64,000 nucleotides of DNA from Lysinibacillus sp. FSL M8-0337. GTDB lineage: Bacteria; Bacillota; Bacilli; Bacillales_A; Planococcaceae. Shown piece by piece: positions 25,842-34,543 of the stretch. Position numbers and translations under genes: made by a program. The stretch's first letter is position 1, and each line of letters starts with the position of its first letter. The notes below the pieces were generated by a model, which saw only the letters and a list, made by a program, of their open reading frames with translations, had not been told where the DNA came from and did no database searches. The DNA lies in contig NZ_CP151996.1 in NCBI RefSeq assembly GCF_038593855.1, positions 2,170,001 to 2,234,000 of the forward strand, read 5' to 3'.

Positions 25842-26075
25842 ATGAACATTATTATTTCAGTGTTAGCACCAATATTTGTGCTTTTCGGACTTGGATTGTT
25901 GATAGTATCAGGCGTAATAGTAAATAGTAAGATTACTAATGCTAATAGACGGCCACAAAATCGTTGGGACTATCATCCATTTACAATGAGGACCGCAGTA
26001 GCATTAGTTTTTGCTTGTTCCGGTTTCTATGTTCTAATCATAACAGCGAGTATGGTTTTTAGTATAACGGCATAG
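25842..26075 (+). CDS. Small two-helix membrane protein of unknown function
   Basis: A 77-residue protein with two transmembrane helices: MNIIISVLAPIFVLFGLGLL and a second near 50-72 (TAVALVFACSGFYVLIITAS). They are joined by a polar loop rich in Asn and Arg. GGAGGAATAGGAG precedes the ATG, so it is a real gene. It is flanked by repeat-rich DNA and has its own weak terminator. I do not recognise the family. Confidence 0.65.
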   Translation: MNIIISVLAPIFVLFGLGLLIVSGVIVNSKITNANRRPQNRWDYHPFTMRTAVALVFACSGFYVLIITASMVFSITA

Positions 26076-26080
26076 AAAAC

Positions 26081-26111
26081 AAAGAGGTCCTTTTTTAAGG
26101 GCTTTTTTTGT
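26081..26111 (+). terminator. Weak terminator of the small membrane gene
   Basis: AGGTCCTT and AAGGGCTT with G-T pairs, followed by seven T residues. Confidence 0.5.
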
Positions 26112-26630
26112 TGGGCAGGCTTTCAGCTCAACTGATAAGCATATCAACGCTAAAGCGTTGTGTCATTGTCGTTTCTCGCTTCCCTCTAAATCACAAACGA
26201 ACGACAGACTGTAAGAAAGAGGGCCAGCCCCTTTCATATTCAGCTCGTTCTATTGCGATGGTTAATTCTTTGTAAAACACTGTATAATTTATATAAAAAA
26301 GTTTGATTATTTCCTACTGTTGATGTCCAACAATCGCGCCCTTTAATGGAATAACTAAAATATGGGCTTATTCCTAAAATCGCTTATAGCTTGTTGAACT
26401 AAATCACTCCGTTAGCCATCCACGTCGGGTAAAATCGACGCTTCATCACAGAAAATGAAAGATTACTCCGTTTTTTTTATGGGAATTGAAGAGCTTAGAT
26501 TAAACAACTGAACCTCATAGGTCCTGAAAAAATTTCAAATTTGCTAACAGTGGTAAATTAAATAGCCTTTTCCCATAAAATTATTTAATATCGAGAGGCG
26601 AAATTACACCATTCCTCTCAATTATTACTA
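26112..26630. other. Intergenic DNA, mostly featureless
   Basis: Holds a small inverted repeat AACGCTAAAGCGTT (26147-26160) and a dispersed-repeat copy at 26331-26358 (TCGCGCCCTTTAATGGAATAAC). No coding sequence with an RBS was seen. Confidence 0.5.
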
Positions 26631-27254
26631 TTAATTTTTACTTAGCTGCCATTTCCCTGAAATGGCAGCTAGCATCAACCATGGCTCTATTACCATATTG
26701 ATTAGAATATGAGCTACAATTGGTGCAAAGGTGCTCCTTCCAGTATAAATATAGAGCATCGCAAGTAGACAACCTAAGATTGTCGTTGAAAGAATTGCTG
26801 GAAGCGCAATTTTCATCTCTCCTCGCAATAACACCCATGCGCCATGAGCAATTCCAAACGCAATTCCTGAGATTATTACTTGTGAAAGATTTGAAAATCC
26901 AATAGATAATACATACTCCATGAGCAAATGTCTAAATACGACTTCTTCTACTATTCCACTTACAATAGCAGCCCATATACCGATCAATTTTACCCAAGAA
27001 AATGTAAACAAATTGCTTTTTACTAAAGGTATTGCAGACATTGTATAGGAAATATACCCGATTACGATGAATGCAGTGAAAAACCACATAGGTAAGTTCA
27101 GGTGCAGTTCCAGTGAAGAGCCCAACCCATTCTCAACAAATTTTTTGGGATTAGTTACATACCAGTATATAACACTTAATGAAAGCATACTTGATATGCT
27201 TGCTAATATCCATCCTGCCTTTCTTCGCTCTTTTAGCGTTGTGATCTCGTTCAT
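26631..27254 (-). CDS. CPBP-family intramembrane metalloprotease
   Basis: A 207-residue polytopic membrane protein of the CPBP/Abi family. The three motifs are EEVVFR (E103, E104, R108), FGIAHG (H137) and AHILIN (H182), forming the glutamate protease active site. Bacterial members serve in bacteriocin self-immunity or maturation, or in envelope regulation. No bacteriocin gene was found beside it. A TAAGGGG RBS precedes the ATG. The next gene is a divergent LytTR regulator, which may control it through the shared intergenic region. Confidence 0.82.
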   Translation of the reverse strand: MNEITTLKERRKAGWILASISSMLSLSVIYWYVTNPKKFVENGLGSSLELHLNLPMWFFTAFIVIGYISYTMSAIPLVKSNLFTFSWVKLIGIWAAIVSGIVEEVVFRHLLMEYVLSIGFSNLSQVIISGIAFGIAHGAWVLLRGEMKIALPAILSTTILGCLLAMLYIYTGRSTFAPIVAHILINMVIEPWLMLAAISGKWQLSKN

Positions 27255-27327
27255 ATTAACTGTCCCCTTATATTAAATTTATGTTTCTAAGGCTTAATAT
27301 AACGACATCAAAGTTTAGCAACAATAC

Positions 27328-27339
27328 GTTACATGTAAC
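27328..27339. promoter_or_regulatory. 12-bp perfect palindrome in the CPBP/LytTR divergent region
   Basis: GTTACATGTAAC, extended by a second ACATGT (TACGTTACATGTAACATGT). A candidate operator, perhaps for the adjacent LytTR protein. Confidence 0.4.
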
Positions 27340-27434
27340 ATGTCTTTATTGAAAGGTGAAATGCTTTTTATGAATGACAACCTGCATTTTTCAATTTGTA
27401 ATTTATGGTATATTTTTATAGAGAGGTGATGGAT

Positions 27435-27875
27435 ATGAAGATAGACATAAAAATTGATCCACAAATTGATGAACCCTACATAACAATCTGCGTTTCTGAA
27501 TTAACGCCAACTATACAGGCTGCAATCTCACTCTTACAACAAGAAGAACAACAAATTTTAACAGGGACCGCTAACAATAAAGTACATATTATCGAGCCTA
27601 ATTCTGTAATAGCTATTAGGACGGAAGGCAAAGATTTAGTACTATATAGCGACGATGGTAATCGTGTACTTATGAATAAACCTTTGTATGAGTTAGAGCA
27701 GCAACTAGGAGAAGGATTTATTCGGATTTCTAAATCTGCCATCATTAATCCTAGAAAAATCAGAAATATTGAAGCTTCCTTTAATGGCACAATGGAAATC
27801 GAGCTTACTTTAGGAATAAAAGAAGTCATTTCACGCAATTATAAAAAATCATTTAAAGAGCGCTTGGGGGTATAA
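27435..27875 (+). CDS. LytTR-domain transcriptional regulator
   Basis: A 146-residue DNA-binding protein. The N-terminal 50 residues are linker-like, and the LytTR domain runs from about 45 to 145 (VIAIRTEGKDLVLYSDDGNR... FIRISKSAIINPRKIRNIE... ELTLGIKEVISRNYKKSFKERL). There is no receiver domain. It is paired with a DUF3021 membrane protein 4 bp downstream, the regulator-plus-inhibitor layout of LytTR regulatory systems. The start at 27435 is chosen because AGAGGTGATGG precedes it. Confidence 0.85.
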   Translation: MKIDIKIDPQIDEPYITICVSELTPTIQAAISLLQQEEQQILTGTANNKVHIIEPNSVIAIRTEGKDLVLYSDDGNRVLMNKPLYELEQQLGEGFIRISKSAIINPRKIRNIEASFNGTMEIELTLGIKEVISRNYKKSFKERLGV

Positions 27876-27879
27876 GTAC

Positions 27880-28317
27880 ATGAACTTTTTCAAGAATTTA
27901 TGGTTCGGAATAAGTATGGGCTGTACAGTTTTTGTTTTTGTAAATCTTATTGGATATTGGTTGAAAGGGGCTTTGTTTTTAGAAGCTGTTATATCTAATT
28001 TTCCACAACAAGTTATCGGATCAGTTACTGTTGGCATTGCCTGTATACTACCTTCATACCTCTATAGAACAGAACGTTTAACATTTTTACAACAAAGTGC
28101 TTGTCATTTTTTTATCGCTATAGGGACCTTTATAGCTGTCGCCTTTTCTTTAAAATGGCTTCCAACATTTTCGATAAAACTAACGATTCTATTGTTACTA
28201 TTTAATGTATTAATTTTTGCACTAGTTTGGCTGTTATTTTATTTTTATAGTCAATCGGAAGTAAAAAAAATGAAGCAGAAAATCATTGTTCATACAGACA
28301 GTAGTAATAATCAATAG
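27880..28317 (+). CDS. DUF3021 membrane protein, likely inhibitor of the LytTR regulator
   Basis: A 145-residue protein with four hydrophobic helices (TVFVFVNLIGYWL, VIGSVTVGIACILP, FFIAIGTFIAVAF and LTILLLLFNVLIFALVWLLF) and a basic C-terminal tail (EVKKMKQK). DUF3021 proteins sit next to LytTR regulators and in characterised LytTR systems act as membrane inhibitors. It starts 4 bp after the regulator stop. Confidence 0.82.
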   Translation: MNFFKNLWFGISMGCTVFVFVNLIGYWLKGALFLEAVISNFPQQVIGSVTVGIACILPSYLYRTERLTFLQQSACHFFIAIGTFIAVAFSLKWLPTFSIKLTILLLLFNVLIFALVWLLFYFYSQSEVKKMKQKIIVHTDSSNNQ

Positions 28318-28343
28318 ATTTCTTTGATAGAAATTCATTATTT

Positions 28344-28378
28344 AAAGAGGCTAATCAACATAACAAGCCTCTTTTGTA
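28344..28378 (+). terminator. Terminator of the LytTR/DUF3021 operon
   Basis: Arms AAAGAGGCT (28344-28352) and AGCCTCTTT (28366-28374), followed by T-rich DNA. Confidence 0.8.
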
Positions 28379-28463
28379 TTCAAGTCTACTTTTCCGTATA
28401 TTTTCATTCATTTTCAAACGACTTAAATTAAACAGCCTCCATCTTTATCCCCTACTAACTATT

Positions 28464-28499
28464 CTTCGGCTCATACAGCTATAACTGTATGAACCGAAG
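28464..28499. repeat. Long inverted repeat (hairpin)
   Basis: 15-bp arms CTTCGGCTCATACAG and CTGTATGAACCGAAG (one mismatch) with a 6-nt loop. It has no gene directly attached and could be a bidirectional terminator or the end of a small decayed element. Confidence 0.55.
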
Positions 28500-28509
28500 A
28501 TTATTCAAC

Positions 28510-28670
28510 AAACCTGACCCGTTAGTTTAAGTGAGAAACTTCACAATCTCATTCTGAATTTTAACAACAATATCAAATTCCGTTGAAAATGTTCCTCCAC
28601 AATCTGGCCCGATTGTTGAACATTTGTTAGATAACACTATTCACCTAAACTGCCGTTAGTTGAATAACAG
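28510..28670. repeat. Cluster of three dispersed-repeat copies
   Basis: CTGACCCGTTAGTTTAAGTGAG (28514-28535), TCTGGCCCGATTGTTGAAC (28603-28621) and ACTGCCGTTAGTTGAATAAC (28649-28668). All share the GCCCG(A/T)TTGTTGAATAAC-like core. Confidence 0.55.
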
Positions 28671-28779
28671 TACTCCAATGAATCCGTTTAAAAAGCATCT
28701 GGTAAATGGTGCTCTATATCTTTTCTAAATGCTTCAACTGATGTAATTTACTAATTTTCAAAATAATATTAGAGCTATG

Positions 28780-28930
28780 AGACGTATCGAGATTCAGAAA
28801 CGCGTACCGTTGCCCATCTCGATTACTCTCCCAGCGCATAATAAAAGTCTTTATTCTTTGTCAAGATAAGGGTAATTACCTGCCATGCGTAAAGAGCAAT
28901 ACTTTGTTCAATTCGCATTTTACTACCTCA
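28780..28930 (-). pseudogene. Decayed relative of the small protein at 36673-36858
   Basis: One frame reads RWESNRDGQRYAFLNLDT, matching CESYRDGQLYVWLNLDT at 36673-36858, and the DNA CGTATCGAGATTCA...GTTGCCCATCTCGAT is shared. An upstream part starts MRIEQSIALYAWQ in another frame and stops. This is a degenerate copy of an unknown small gene. Confidence 0.45.
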
Positions 28931-28948
28931 GGATACTGATATACACTC

Positions 28949-30805
28949 TTATCTGTTAGTACTACTATTTTTTATTACCAAATTAGCCGTTTCACTCGGA
29001 TGGTTAAGAGGAAAATGATGTCCATATGGAACAAAATCAACCCTACCAAGATGCGAAGGAGCAGAATAGCCTCTGTCATAATCCCCCCAAATAATGTGAA
29101 GATTATACTTTGTTACTTCATTGAAATCACCTTGATCGTTTTTCAATAGTAAACTGTTAAGCTGAACCGTAGTATTTAAAATTCTAGGAGAGGTAAAACT
29201 GTTACTTATTTTTTCAATATAATGTTCAGGGATGTTCTCCTTACTTTCAAATAAACCATTACTTAATAAATAACGCTCTATCAAATTAGTAGTTGCCAAT
29301 TTCAATGTCCATTTGTTCATAAATTGAGGAACATTTATCGATTTAGCATTTTTTTTAGCAACAGGTGGCTGAAGTAAAGTAATTGTATACTTCTTATCTA
29401 TGTACTTTTGTACTAATGCTTCTAAAAGAATATACGCACCAAATGAATGGCCAATTAGATGGGCACCATTAGTAGCTTTCTCCAATAACTGTTTCAATAC
29501 ATTCAAATAGATATTTAAAAGGTTTTTCTCTCGTTTAAAAGGAGAACGTCCCAAACCTGGAAGGTCCATGATCCATACAGGTCGACCTGTTTTTTCATGA
29601 AGCTCTTTCCCTAAAGGAAATAAATCCTCTCCATCACTTAATAAACCATGTAATAAAATAAACGGTTTACCCTCTCCTTGTGATTGGTAAATGGTAGTAT
29701 TATTACATAATGTTCGTTTAAATAAATGACTGTTTTGGCCATTTTGATACATCATGCGATAATCCAGATCAGCTATTACGGCTGGTAAAAATTTCATTAC
29801 ATTTGTTTCCTTAAACCAATCTTCTCCCATCATCTTTTTCGCTGAACCATTTGAAAATGTTCGATTTGTAATAAAGTTTAACCCATCAGCAGGAATTTGG
29901 GTTATTTTGCTTACGCCACTATTCATAAGTGCTTTCATAAATGGCAATGGGGCAGAGATTTTAGGTGCAGTCATATTCATACTTTCTGACATAGCATCTA
30001 ATAATTCTGAAACATTCTGATCATGTTGTTTATCGTCAACAAGTGTATATGTTTGTATAGTTGGTTGCTCCAATTTGAAAACCTGCACAATAAACTTTGC
30101 TAGTTCATCGTTTGCAATAAGAGGTAATCTATATTTCTTACCACCAGGAATCACTGGCAGGAGCCCTTTTCGCATACTCATCACAAGCAAGCCTAATCCT
30201 TCTGTTTGCTCCGTATTCCCTGTTTTACTACTGCCAACTACAGTTGGTGGATTAATTACTGAAAGCGGATAACCTACTGTTGATGCCTGCTGACGGATAT
30301 AAAGATCTGCTAAAAACTTTGTTCTCTCATACGGATTTTTTATTTTCAAAAAATTGTTTCCTTCTTTAAACACATCTATCGCAATCTTGCTATTTTTATC
30401 ATCAAAGGGACTCATATAGCCTACAACATGAATAAATTGTTGCAATCCCTTCGATTGATGAATATTTTTAGCAAATTCACTAATATGTTTGGCACCATTC
30501 AAAAATACGGAAGCTGCCTCTTTGCTTGTCGCTTGAATATCCATGGGGCCTCCTGCGTGAATAATCACATCCGTTTTCAATACCCATTCCTTATCTTCAG
30601 CACTTAGACCTAAGTCTATTTTCGTCAAATCACCTTCAATAAAGTGCATAACTGCCTCATTTAAGATGCCTCTTTCTTGATAAATACGTGTTGCTTTACT
30701 TTTCGATCTCACTAATAGAAGAATTGTTACTTGCTCTTTGGCTAATTCCTTCACTAATTCCTTTCCAATAAAACCTGTTCCGCCAGTTAAAAATACTGTT
30801 CTCAT
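28949..30805 (-). CDS. Fusion of NAD(P)-binding SDR/thioester-reductase-like domain and alpha/beta hydrolase
   Basis: A 618-residue cytosolic two-domain enzyme. Residues 1 to about 350 form an extended SDR: GGTGFIG at 8-14 and YxxxK at Y159/K163 (Male_sterile/NAD_binding_4 type, acting on acyl or isoprenoid-like substrates). Residues about 375-618 are an alpha/beta hydrolase: LLHGLLSDGEDL oxyanion region, GHSFG nucleophile S454, WGDYD near 573-577 and GHHFPLNHP with H596/H597. The second half would hydrolyse an ester or thioester made or used by the first. A TetR gene lies 57 bp upstream, and a TetR palindrome sits 13 bp before the start. Confidence 0.82.
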   Translation of the reverse strand: MRTVFLTGGTGFIGKELVKELAKEQVTILLLVRSKSKATRIYQERGILNEAVMHFIEGDLTKIDLGLSAEDKEWVLKTDVIIHAGGPMDIQATSKEAASVFLNGAKHISEFAKNIHQSKGLQQFIHVVGYMSPFDDKNSKIAIDVFKEGNNFLKIKNPYERTKFLADLYIRQQASTVGYPLSVINPPTVVGSSKTGNTEQTEGLGLLVMSMRKGLLPVIPGGKKYRLPLIANDELAKFIVQVFKLEQPTIQTYTLVDDKQHDQNVSELLDAMSESMNMTAPKISAPLPFMKALMNSGVSKITQIPADGLNFITNRTFSNGSAKKMMGEDWFKETNVMKFLPAVIADLDYRMMYQNGQNSHLFKRTLCNNTTIYQSQGEGKPFILLHGLLSDGEDLFPLGKELHEKTGRPVWIMDLPGLGRSPFKREKNLLNIYLNVLKQLLEKATNGAHLIGHSFGAYILLEALVQKYIDKKYTITLLQPPVAKKNAKSINVPQFMNKWTLKLATTNLIERYLLSNGLFESKENIPEHYIEKISNSFTSPRILNTTVQLNSLLLKNDQGDFNEVTKYNLHIIWGDYDRGYSAPSHLGRVDFVPYGHHFPLNHPSETANLVIKNSSTNR

Positions 30806-30818
30806 ATAAATCCTCCTT

Positions 30819-30838
30819 TTAGTACTATGTAGTACTAA
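30819..30838. promoter_or_regulatory. TetR operator before the SDR-hydrolase fusion
   Basis: Perfect palindrome TTAGTACTA-TG-TAGTACTAA. It is the same motif as at 31450-31469, placed directly upstream of the fusion's RBS. Confidence 0.75.
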
Positions 30839-30862
30839 TTTGATGTAAAAAAAATGCTTCTT

Positions 30863-31429
30863 TTATCGAAGCAAGTTAAACAAATGATCTGCTGTTTTCA
30901 TGATTACAGTTGCATCCTTCAGTGTTTCTGAAATAAATAGCGCTCCTTCAAGATTTGTAATAAAAAGAGATGCAACCTCGTCAATATTAATTGTCTTTTT
31001 AAATTCACCGTTCTCTACCCCTTGTTTAAGTAATAGAGAAACTTTCGTTTGTAATCCTACAAAAAAAAGACCTATTTTTTCTTTTACTTTTGAGGCATTT
31101 GTAGGGCTTTGAATATAAAGCGTAATAAATGGACAGCCCCCCTTATATTCTCTCGTCTGTACTCCTTGTGATAATTGCTTTAAAAACAGTTGGATACGAT
31201 CTTCAACTAATAATTGGTTTTGAGATAGTAAGCCATCAATTGCAGATTGATACATTTCAATCCAATAACTGACGACCCCATCCAACAATTCTTCCTTATT
31301 AGAAAAGTGATAATACACATTAGACTTTGAAACTTTGCTTACACGAACTAATTCATCCATGCTTGTATAAGCAAACCCTTTTTCTAAAAATAATGTTGCA
31401 GCTACTTCAATCACACGTTTTTGATTCAT
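30863..31429 (-). CDS. TetR/AcrR-family repressor
   Basis: A 188-residue regulator. The TetR helix-turn-helix lies near 10-50 (VIEVAATLFLEKGFAYTSMDELVRVSKVSKSNVYYHFSNKEELL); the C-terminal ligand domain is of the YfiR/YxaF type. The start at 31429 is preferred because AAGGAAAA precedes it and the operator-like palindrome abuts the ATG at 31447. It lies upstream of the fusion gene on the same strand. It should bind the two identical palindromes and so repress itself and the fusion. Confidence 0.87.
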   Translation of the reverse strand: MNQKRVIEVAATLFLEKGFAYTSMDELVRVSKVSKSNVYYHFSNKEELLDGVVSYWIEMYQSAIDGLLSQNQLLVEDRIQLFLKQLSQGVQTREYKGGCPFITLYIQSPTNASKVKEKIGLFFVGLQTKVSLLLKQGVENGEFKKTINIDEVASLFITNLEGALFISETLKDATVIMKTADHLFNLLR

Positions 31430-31449
31430 TAATTTTCCTTTTGTCATAA

Positions 31450-31469
31450 TTAGTACTATATAGTACTAG
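31450..31469. promoter_or_regulatory. TetR operator before the TetR gene
   Basis: TTAGTACTA-TA-TAGTACTAG differs from the 30819-30838 palindrome only in the spacer and last base. Confidence 0.75.
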
Positions 31470-31647
31470 AGTGGATGTTGCAAGTATTTTTGTAAGTTTA
31501 ATAAAAAATTTGATTAAAAAAGCTATACTTTAATTGATTTTACTGCTAAAAATTAATGTCATTATGAACAAAGTTGAACTGAACCCCAAAACAGTTGCAC
31601 TAGCACATACAATGTTCTCTTTTGCCCTTTTAAACGGACGATAAATG

Positions 31648-31692
31648 AAAAAAGACTAGGTTCTCTACAGATTGTAGGTTCTAGTCTTTTTA
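31648..31692 (-). terminator. Terminator of the S9 peptidase gene
   Basis: Arms AAAAAAGACTAG and CTAGTCTTTTT with a 21-nt loop and a U-tract on the minus strand, about 110 bp past the peptidase stop. The rest of 31470-31802 shows no gene. Confidence 0.7.
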
Positions 31693-31802
31693 AACTTCAA
31701 CTAATATTTCCATCAACTTACACACCCATTATTTGAAGAAGGAATTTTTAATACGCTCTTTGTTTTCTTCACAGGTGGGCTTCTTTTCCATAATACGTAT
31801 CA

Positions 31803-33602
31803 TTATGCGTTCACTTTAGATTCAACGAACTGATTCAAAAATGACAGGATTTTTTGATATACAGCAATTTCATTTTCTTTTTTAGAGAACCCATGTCCTT
31901 CGTCTTCAAGAAGCATATACTCAACCTCGCGCCCTTTATCTTTTAAAGCCTGTACGATTTGATCAGATTCCTCTTTTACAACACGTGGGTCATTGGCTCC
32001 TTGGATAACCAGCATTGGTTTCACCATGTTTTCTAGATAAGTAATTGGTGAGTATTCAATGAGTTTTTGCTTGTCTCTTTCAGGGTTTCCTACCCATTGA
32101 TCCATAATTGGCTTCCAGTCTTCAGGAACTGAGTTGATAAATGAGAACAAATCAGATGGACCAAATATATCCACCACGGCTTTGAAATAATCAGCGTGTC
32201 TACCGTGGAGCAATAATGCCATGTATCCTCCATAACTTCCGCCCATCAATAAAATATTGCCTTTTACTGCGTAATCATTTTCAATGAGCCAGTCGAGACC
32301 AGCTACATTATCAAGTCTTGGACTGTGTCCCCAATCTCCCTCTACCATTTTTGTAAAAGCCAATCCATAGCCTGTTGACCCACGGAAATTCGGAGCAAAA
32401 ATGCTATACCCATTATTTAAAAAGAATTGGAAGGAAGCTCTAAAAAATTTGCGCTCTGCAGCTTGCGGACCACCATGCGGCCAAAAAATGATTTCACCAT
32501 TATCATTTTCCTTTTTAGCTTTGAAAAATAAGGCTTCTATTTCAAGTCCATCAAAGGAAGAATACGTAATCACATCTGGTTCCACTAATTCGCTTTGATC
32601 TACACCTGGAACTGTGTATTCGGTTAAAGATGTCCATTCATTTTCCTTCAATTGATAAATATTGTGAGGCTTCGTCGCACTTCTTCCTAATAAATACAAC
32701 GTACCGGATTTTGTGACGATAAGTTTTTCAATAATACTGCATGGTGAATGTAGTTCTTCCCAATTATTCGATAGCAAATCATGCTTGTACAAATGATCTT
32801 CTACACCTTTTTCACTGATGACATACAGACAATGCTTTTCTTTGTTATATTTCAACGTAGTAAAGCTCTCATTCTCTAAATCTTTTAATTTTACAAACTC
32901 ATTTGTCTCTAAATTATAGGAAGCCAAATACGTAAAATCTGCATTGTAATTTGTTAATAAATAGATGAGTTTATCGGATACAAACACTGCGCCACTGACC
33001 GTATGTTGCTGATCTGTTGGCGGTGTTAGGAGAATATGTTCCTCTCCTCGTTTAGCGTATAGTAGTTTATACGTATTAGAAAAATGTTTATAGTAGAGGG
33101 CTAACTCTTCATTCGGGCTAAAATCGAGTAAAAAAGTGGGCGCATCTTTTCCCACAAGAACTGTTTTTTTCTCACCTGTCACCAAGTCATAGACATATGA
33201 ATTTAAATACGTTGGATTTCCTTTCGAAGATGTATAATAAAGCTTGTTGCCATCTTCAGATAAAATGGGCACAGAATTGCGAGTTCCTTCTTCATAAATA
33301 ATTTTTTTCATTGTTCCACCTTGAAGTGGCATTCCATAAAATTGCGTATTTTCGTTTCCATTCTTGTCAAAACCGGCAATGATGAACCGTCCTTGCTTAT
33401 CATAGAGAAGACCTTGACAACTTTGGTCAATGAAAGTAAGTTGCGACGGGAACGTATTTGGTAAATTCATCGCCCATAAATTATACTTGCCACTTAAATT
33501 TGTACTGAAAACTAGCTGTTTTTCATCTGGACTAACCGCAAAATCACCAATCGAAAATGTACGTAAAAACTGTTCTACATCTGGTTTAGAGAAAGATATC
33601 AT
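31803..33602 (-). CDS. S9-family peptidase (acylaminoacyl-peptidase/prolyl oligopeptidase type)
   Basis: A 599-residue cytosolic serine peptidase with an N-terminal beta-propeller (about 1-340, repeats such as LYYTSSKGNPTYLN) and a C-terminal hydrolase. The catalytic triad reads S456 in GGSYGGYM, D538 in GANDPRV and H570 in DEGHGF. It cleaves short peptides, probably in peptide turnover. The ATG at 33602 is well spaced from GGAGAG; an upstream TTG at 33611 is less likely. It is monocistronic. Confidence 0.88.
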   Translation of the reverse strand: MISFSKPDVEQFLRTFSIGDFAVSPDEKQLVFSTNLSGKYNLWAMNLPNTFPSQLTFIDQSCQGLLYDKQGRFIIAGFDKNGNENTQFYGMPLQGGTMKKIIYEEGTRNSVPILSEDGNKLYYTSSKGNPTYLNSYVYDLVTGEKKTVLVGKDAPTFLLDFSPNEELALYYKHFSNTYKLLYAKRGEEHILLTPPTDQQHTVSGAVFVSDKLIYLLTNYNADFTYLASYNLETNEFVKLKDLENESFTTLKYNKEKHCLYVISEKGVEDHLYKHDLLSNNWEELHSPCSIIEKLIVTKSGTLYLLGRSATKPHNIYQLKENEWTSLTEYTVPGVDQSELVEPDVITYSSFDGLEIEALFFKAKKENDNGEIIFWPHGGPQAAERKFFRASFQFFLNNGYSIFAPNFRGSTGYGLAFTKMVEGDWGHSPRLDNVAGLDWLIENDYAVKGNILLMGGSYGGYMALLLHGRHADYFKAVVDIFGPSDLFSFINSVPEDWKPIMDQWVGNPERDKQKLIEYSPITYLENMVKPMLVIQGANDPRVVKEESDQIVQALKDKGREVEYMLLEDEGHGFSKKENEIAVYQKILSFLNQFVESKVNA

Positions 33603-33611
33603 ATTCAACAC

Positions 33612-33908
33612 TCTCCTTACTTAATTTAAATTATGAGAAAAGTCTGTCTTTTTATAAAATATCATGATTACACTTCAATGTATAATATATGATAAGAAAA
33701 TGTACTATATGCCTGCATCCTTTAAAATTACTATCTTTTCGATGGATTCTATTATATGTACCTCTACTAATTCATACTATAAAGCATATTAAAACAAGAA
33801 TACTTGATTCTGATCATACATACATTGATGTTAGTTCTTTGAAACAGAATTCTACAATTAGACTAAAGTGGATTTATAAGATATGTTAATATTATCTATA
33901 AAGATAGG
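33612..33908. other. AT-rich intergenic region
   Basis: Divergent spacer between the peptidase and the YqhV-like gene. I see no RBS-preceded ORF and no convincing structured element. Confidence 0.5.
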
Positions 33909-34184
33909 ATGATGACCATTATTGAAAAATCGGTTCTTGCTATGGTTATTTTACGTGTATTGTCTGGAAGTATTGAAGTAAGTGCTGGATTGTTGATGCT
34001 AAAGTTGAATAATTTAGAAAAAGCATTCTATATTAATACAATGCTTGCATTGGTTGGTCCAACAGTTTTAATCGTAACGACAGCGATTGCATTATTTGGA
34101 CTAGCTGATAAAATTCCTGTGGCGAGAATCATTTGCCTATTTACTGGAATTACACTTATCATTGTTAGCTCACATATTAAGTAA
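33909..34184 (+). CDS. yqhV: YqhV-like DUF2619 membrane protein
   Basis: A 91-residue protein with three hydrophobic helices and the DUF2619 pattern ALRxLSGxIEhxAAhLMLK, seen here as MVILRVLSGSIEVSAGLLMLKLNN. YqhV is a small conserved membrane protein of spore formers, function unknown. The RBS is weak (ATAGGA), and either ATG of the MM pair could be the start. A strong terminator follows. Confidence 0.75.
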   Translation: MMTIIEKSVLAMVILRVLSGSIEVSAGLLMLKLNNLEKAFYINTMLALVGPTVLIVTTAIALFGLADKIPVARIICLFTGITLIIVSSHIK

Positions 34185-34279
34185 TAGAGACATTCCATTC
34201 TAAATCTTTGTTATTTATTAGCCTTCTTGAACAATATCTATTGAATATTCTTCATAAGAAGAATGGTCAATAGTTTGCT

Positions 34280-34306
34280 GTAGCGTGTCACACGCTACTT
34301 TTTTTA
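34280..34306 (+). terminator. Terminator of the yqhV-like gene
   Basis: GTAGCGTG-TCA-CACGCTAC followed by seven or more T residues. Confidence 0.85.
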
Positions 34307-34422
34307 TGTAAAAGTCACCTCTACCTTGTCAATTTGAGACTGAGTGTATCGTACGCAATTATTCTGTTGTGAAGTTGGTGCTTATAATCGTCCACAAACT
34401 GTTGTAAAAAAGAACACTAATT

Positions 34423-34487
34423 AAACACCTCCACGTTGATTTGATATGTACAATACCCGTCAGTCAACGCGAAAGGTGTTTTATTTG
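34423..34487 (-). terminator. Long-stem terminator of the SDR/quinone-reductase unit
   Basis: AAACACCTCCACGTTGA pairs imperfectly with TCAACGCGAAAGGTGTTTT across a 21-nt loop, about 60 bp past the SDR stop. Confidence 0.5.
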
Positions 34488-34543
34488 TTAGGTCAGTTAT
34501 AGTTCTACAAAAGTTTGTTTAGGAGATATATTCTGCTGCTGTC

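Noticed and set aside
26638-26838. Minus-strand ORF inside the CPBP gene
   Set aside because: It is a second reading frame of the CPBP gene without its own RBS.
33689-33889. 66-codon ORF upstream of the yqhV-like gene
   Set aside because: No RBS, atypical composition for a protein, and an AT-rich spacer context.
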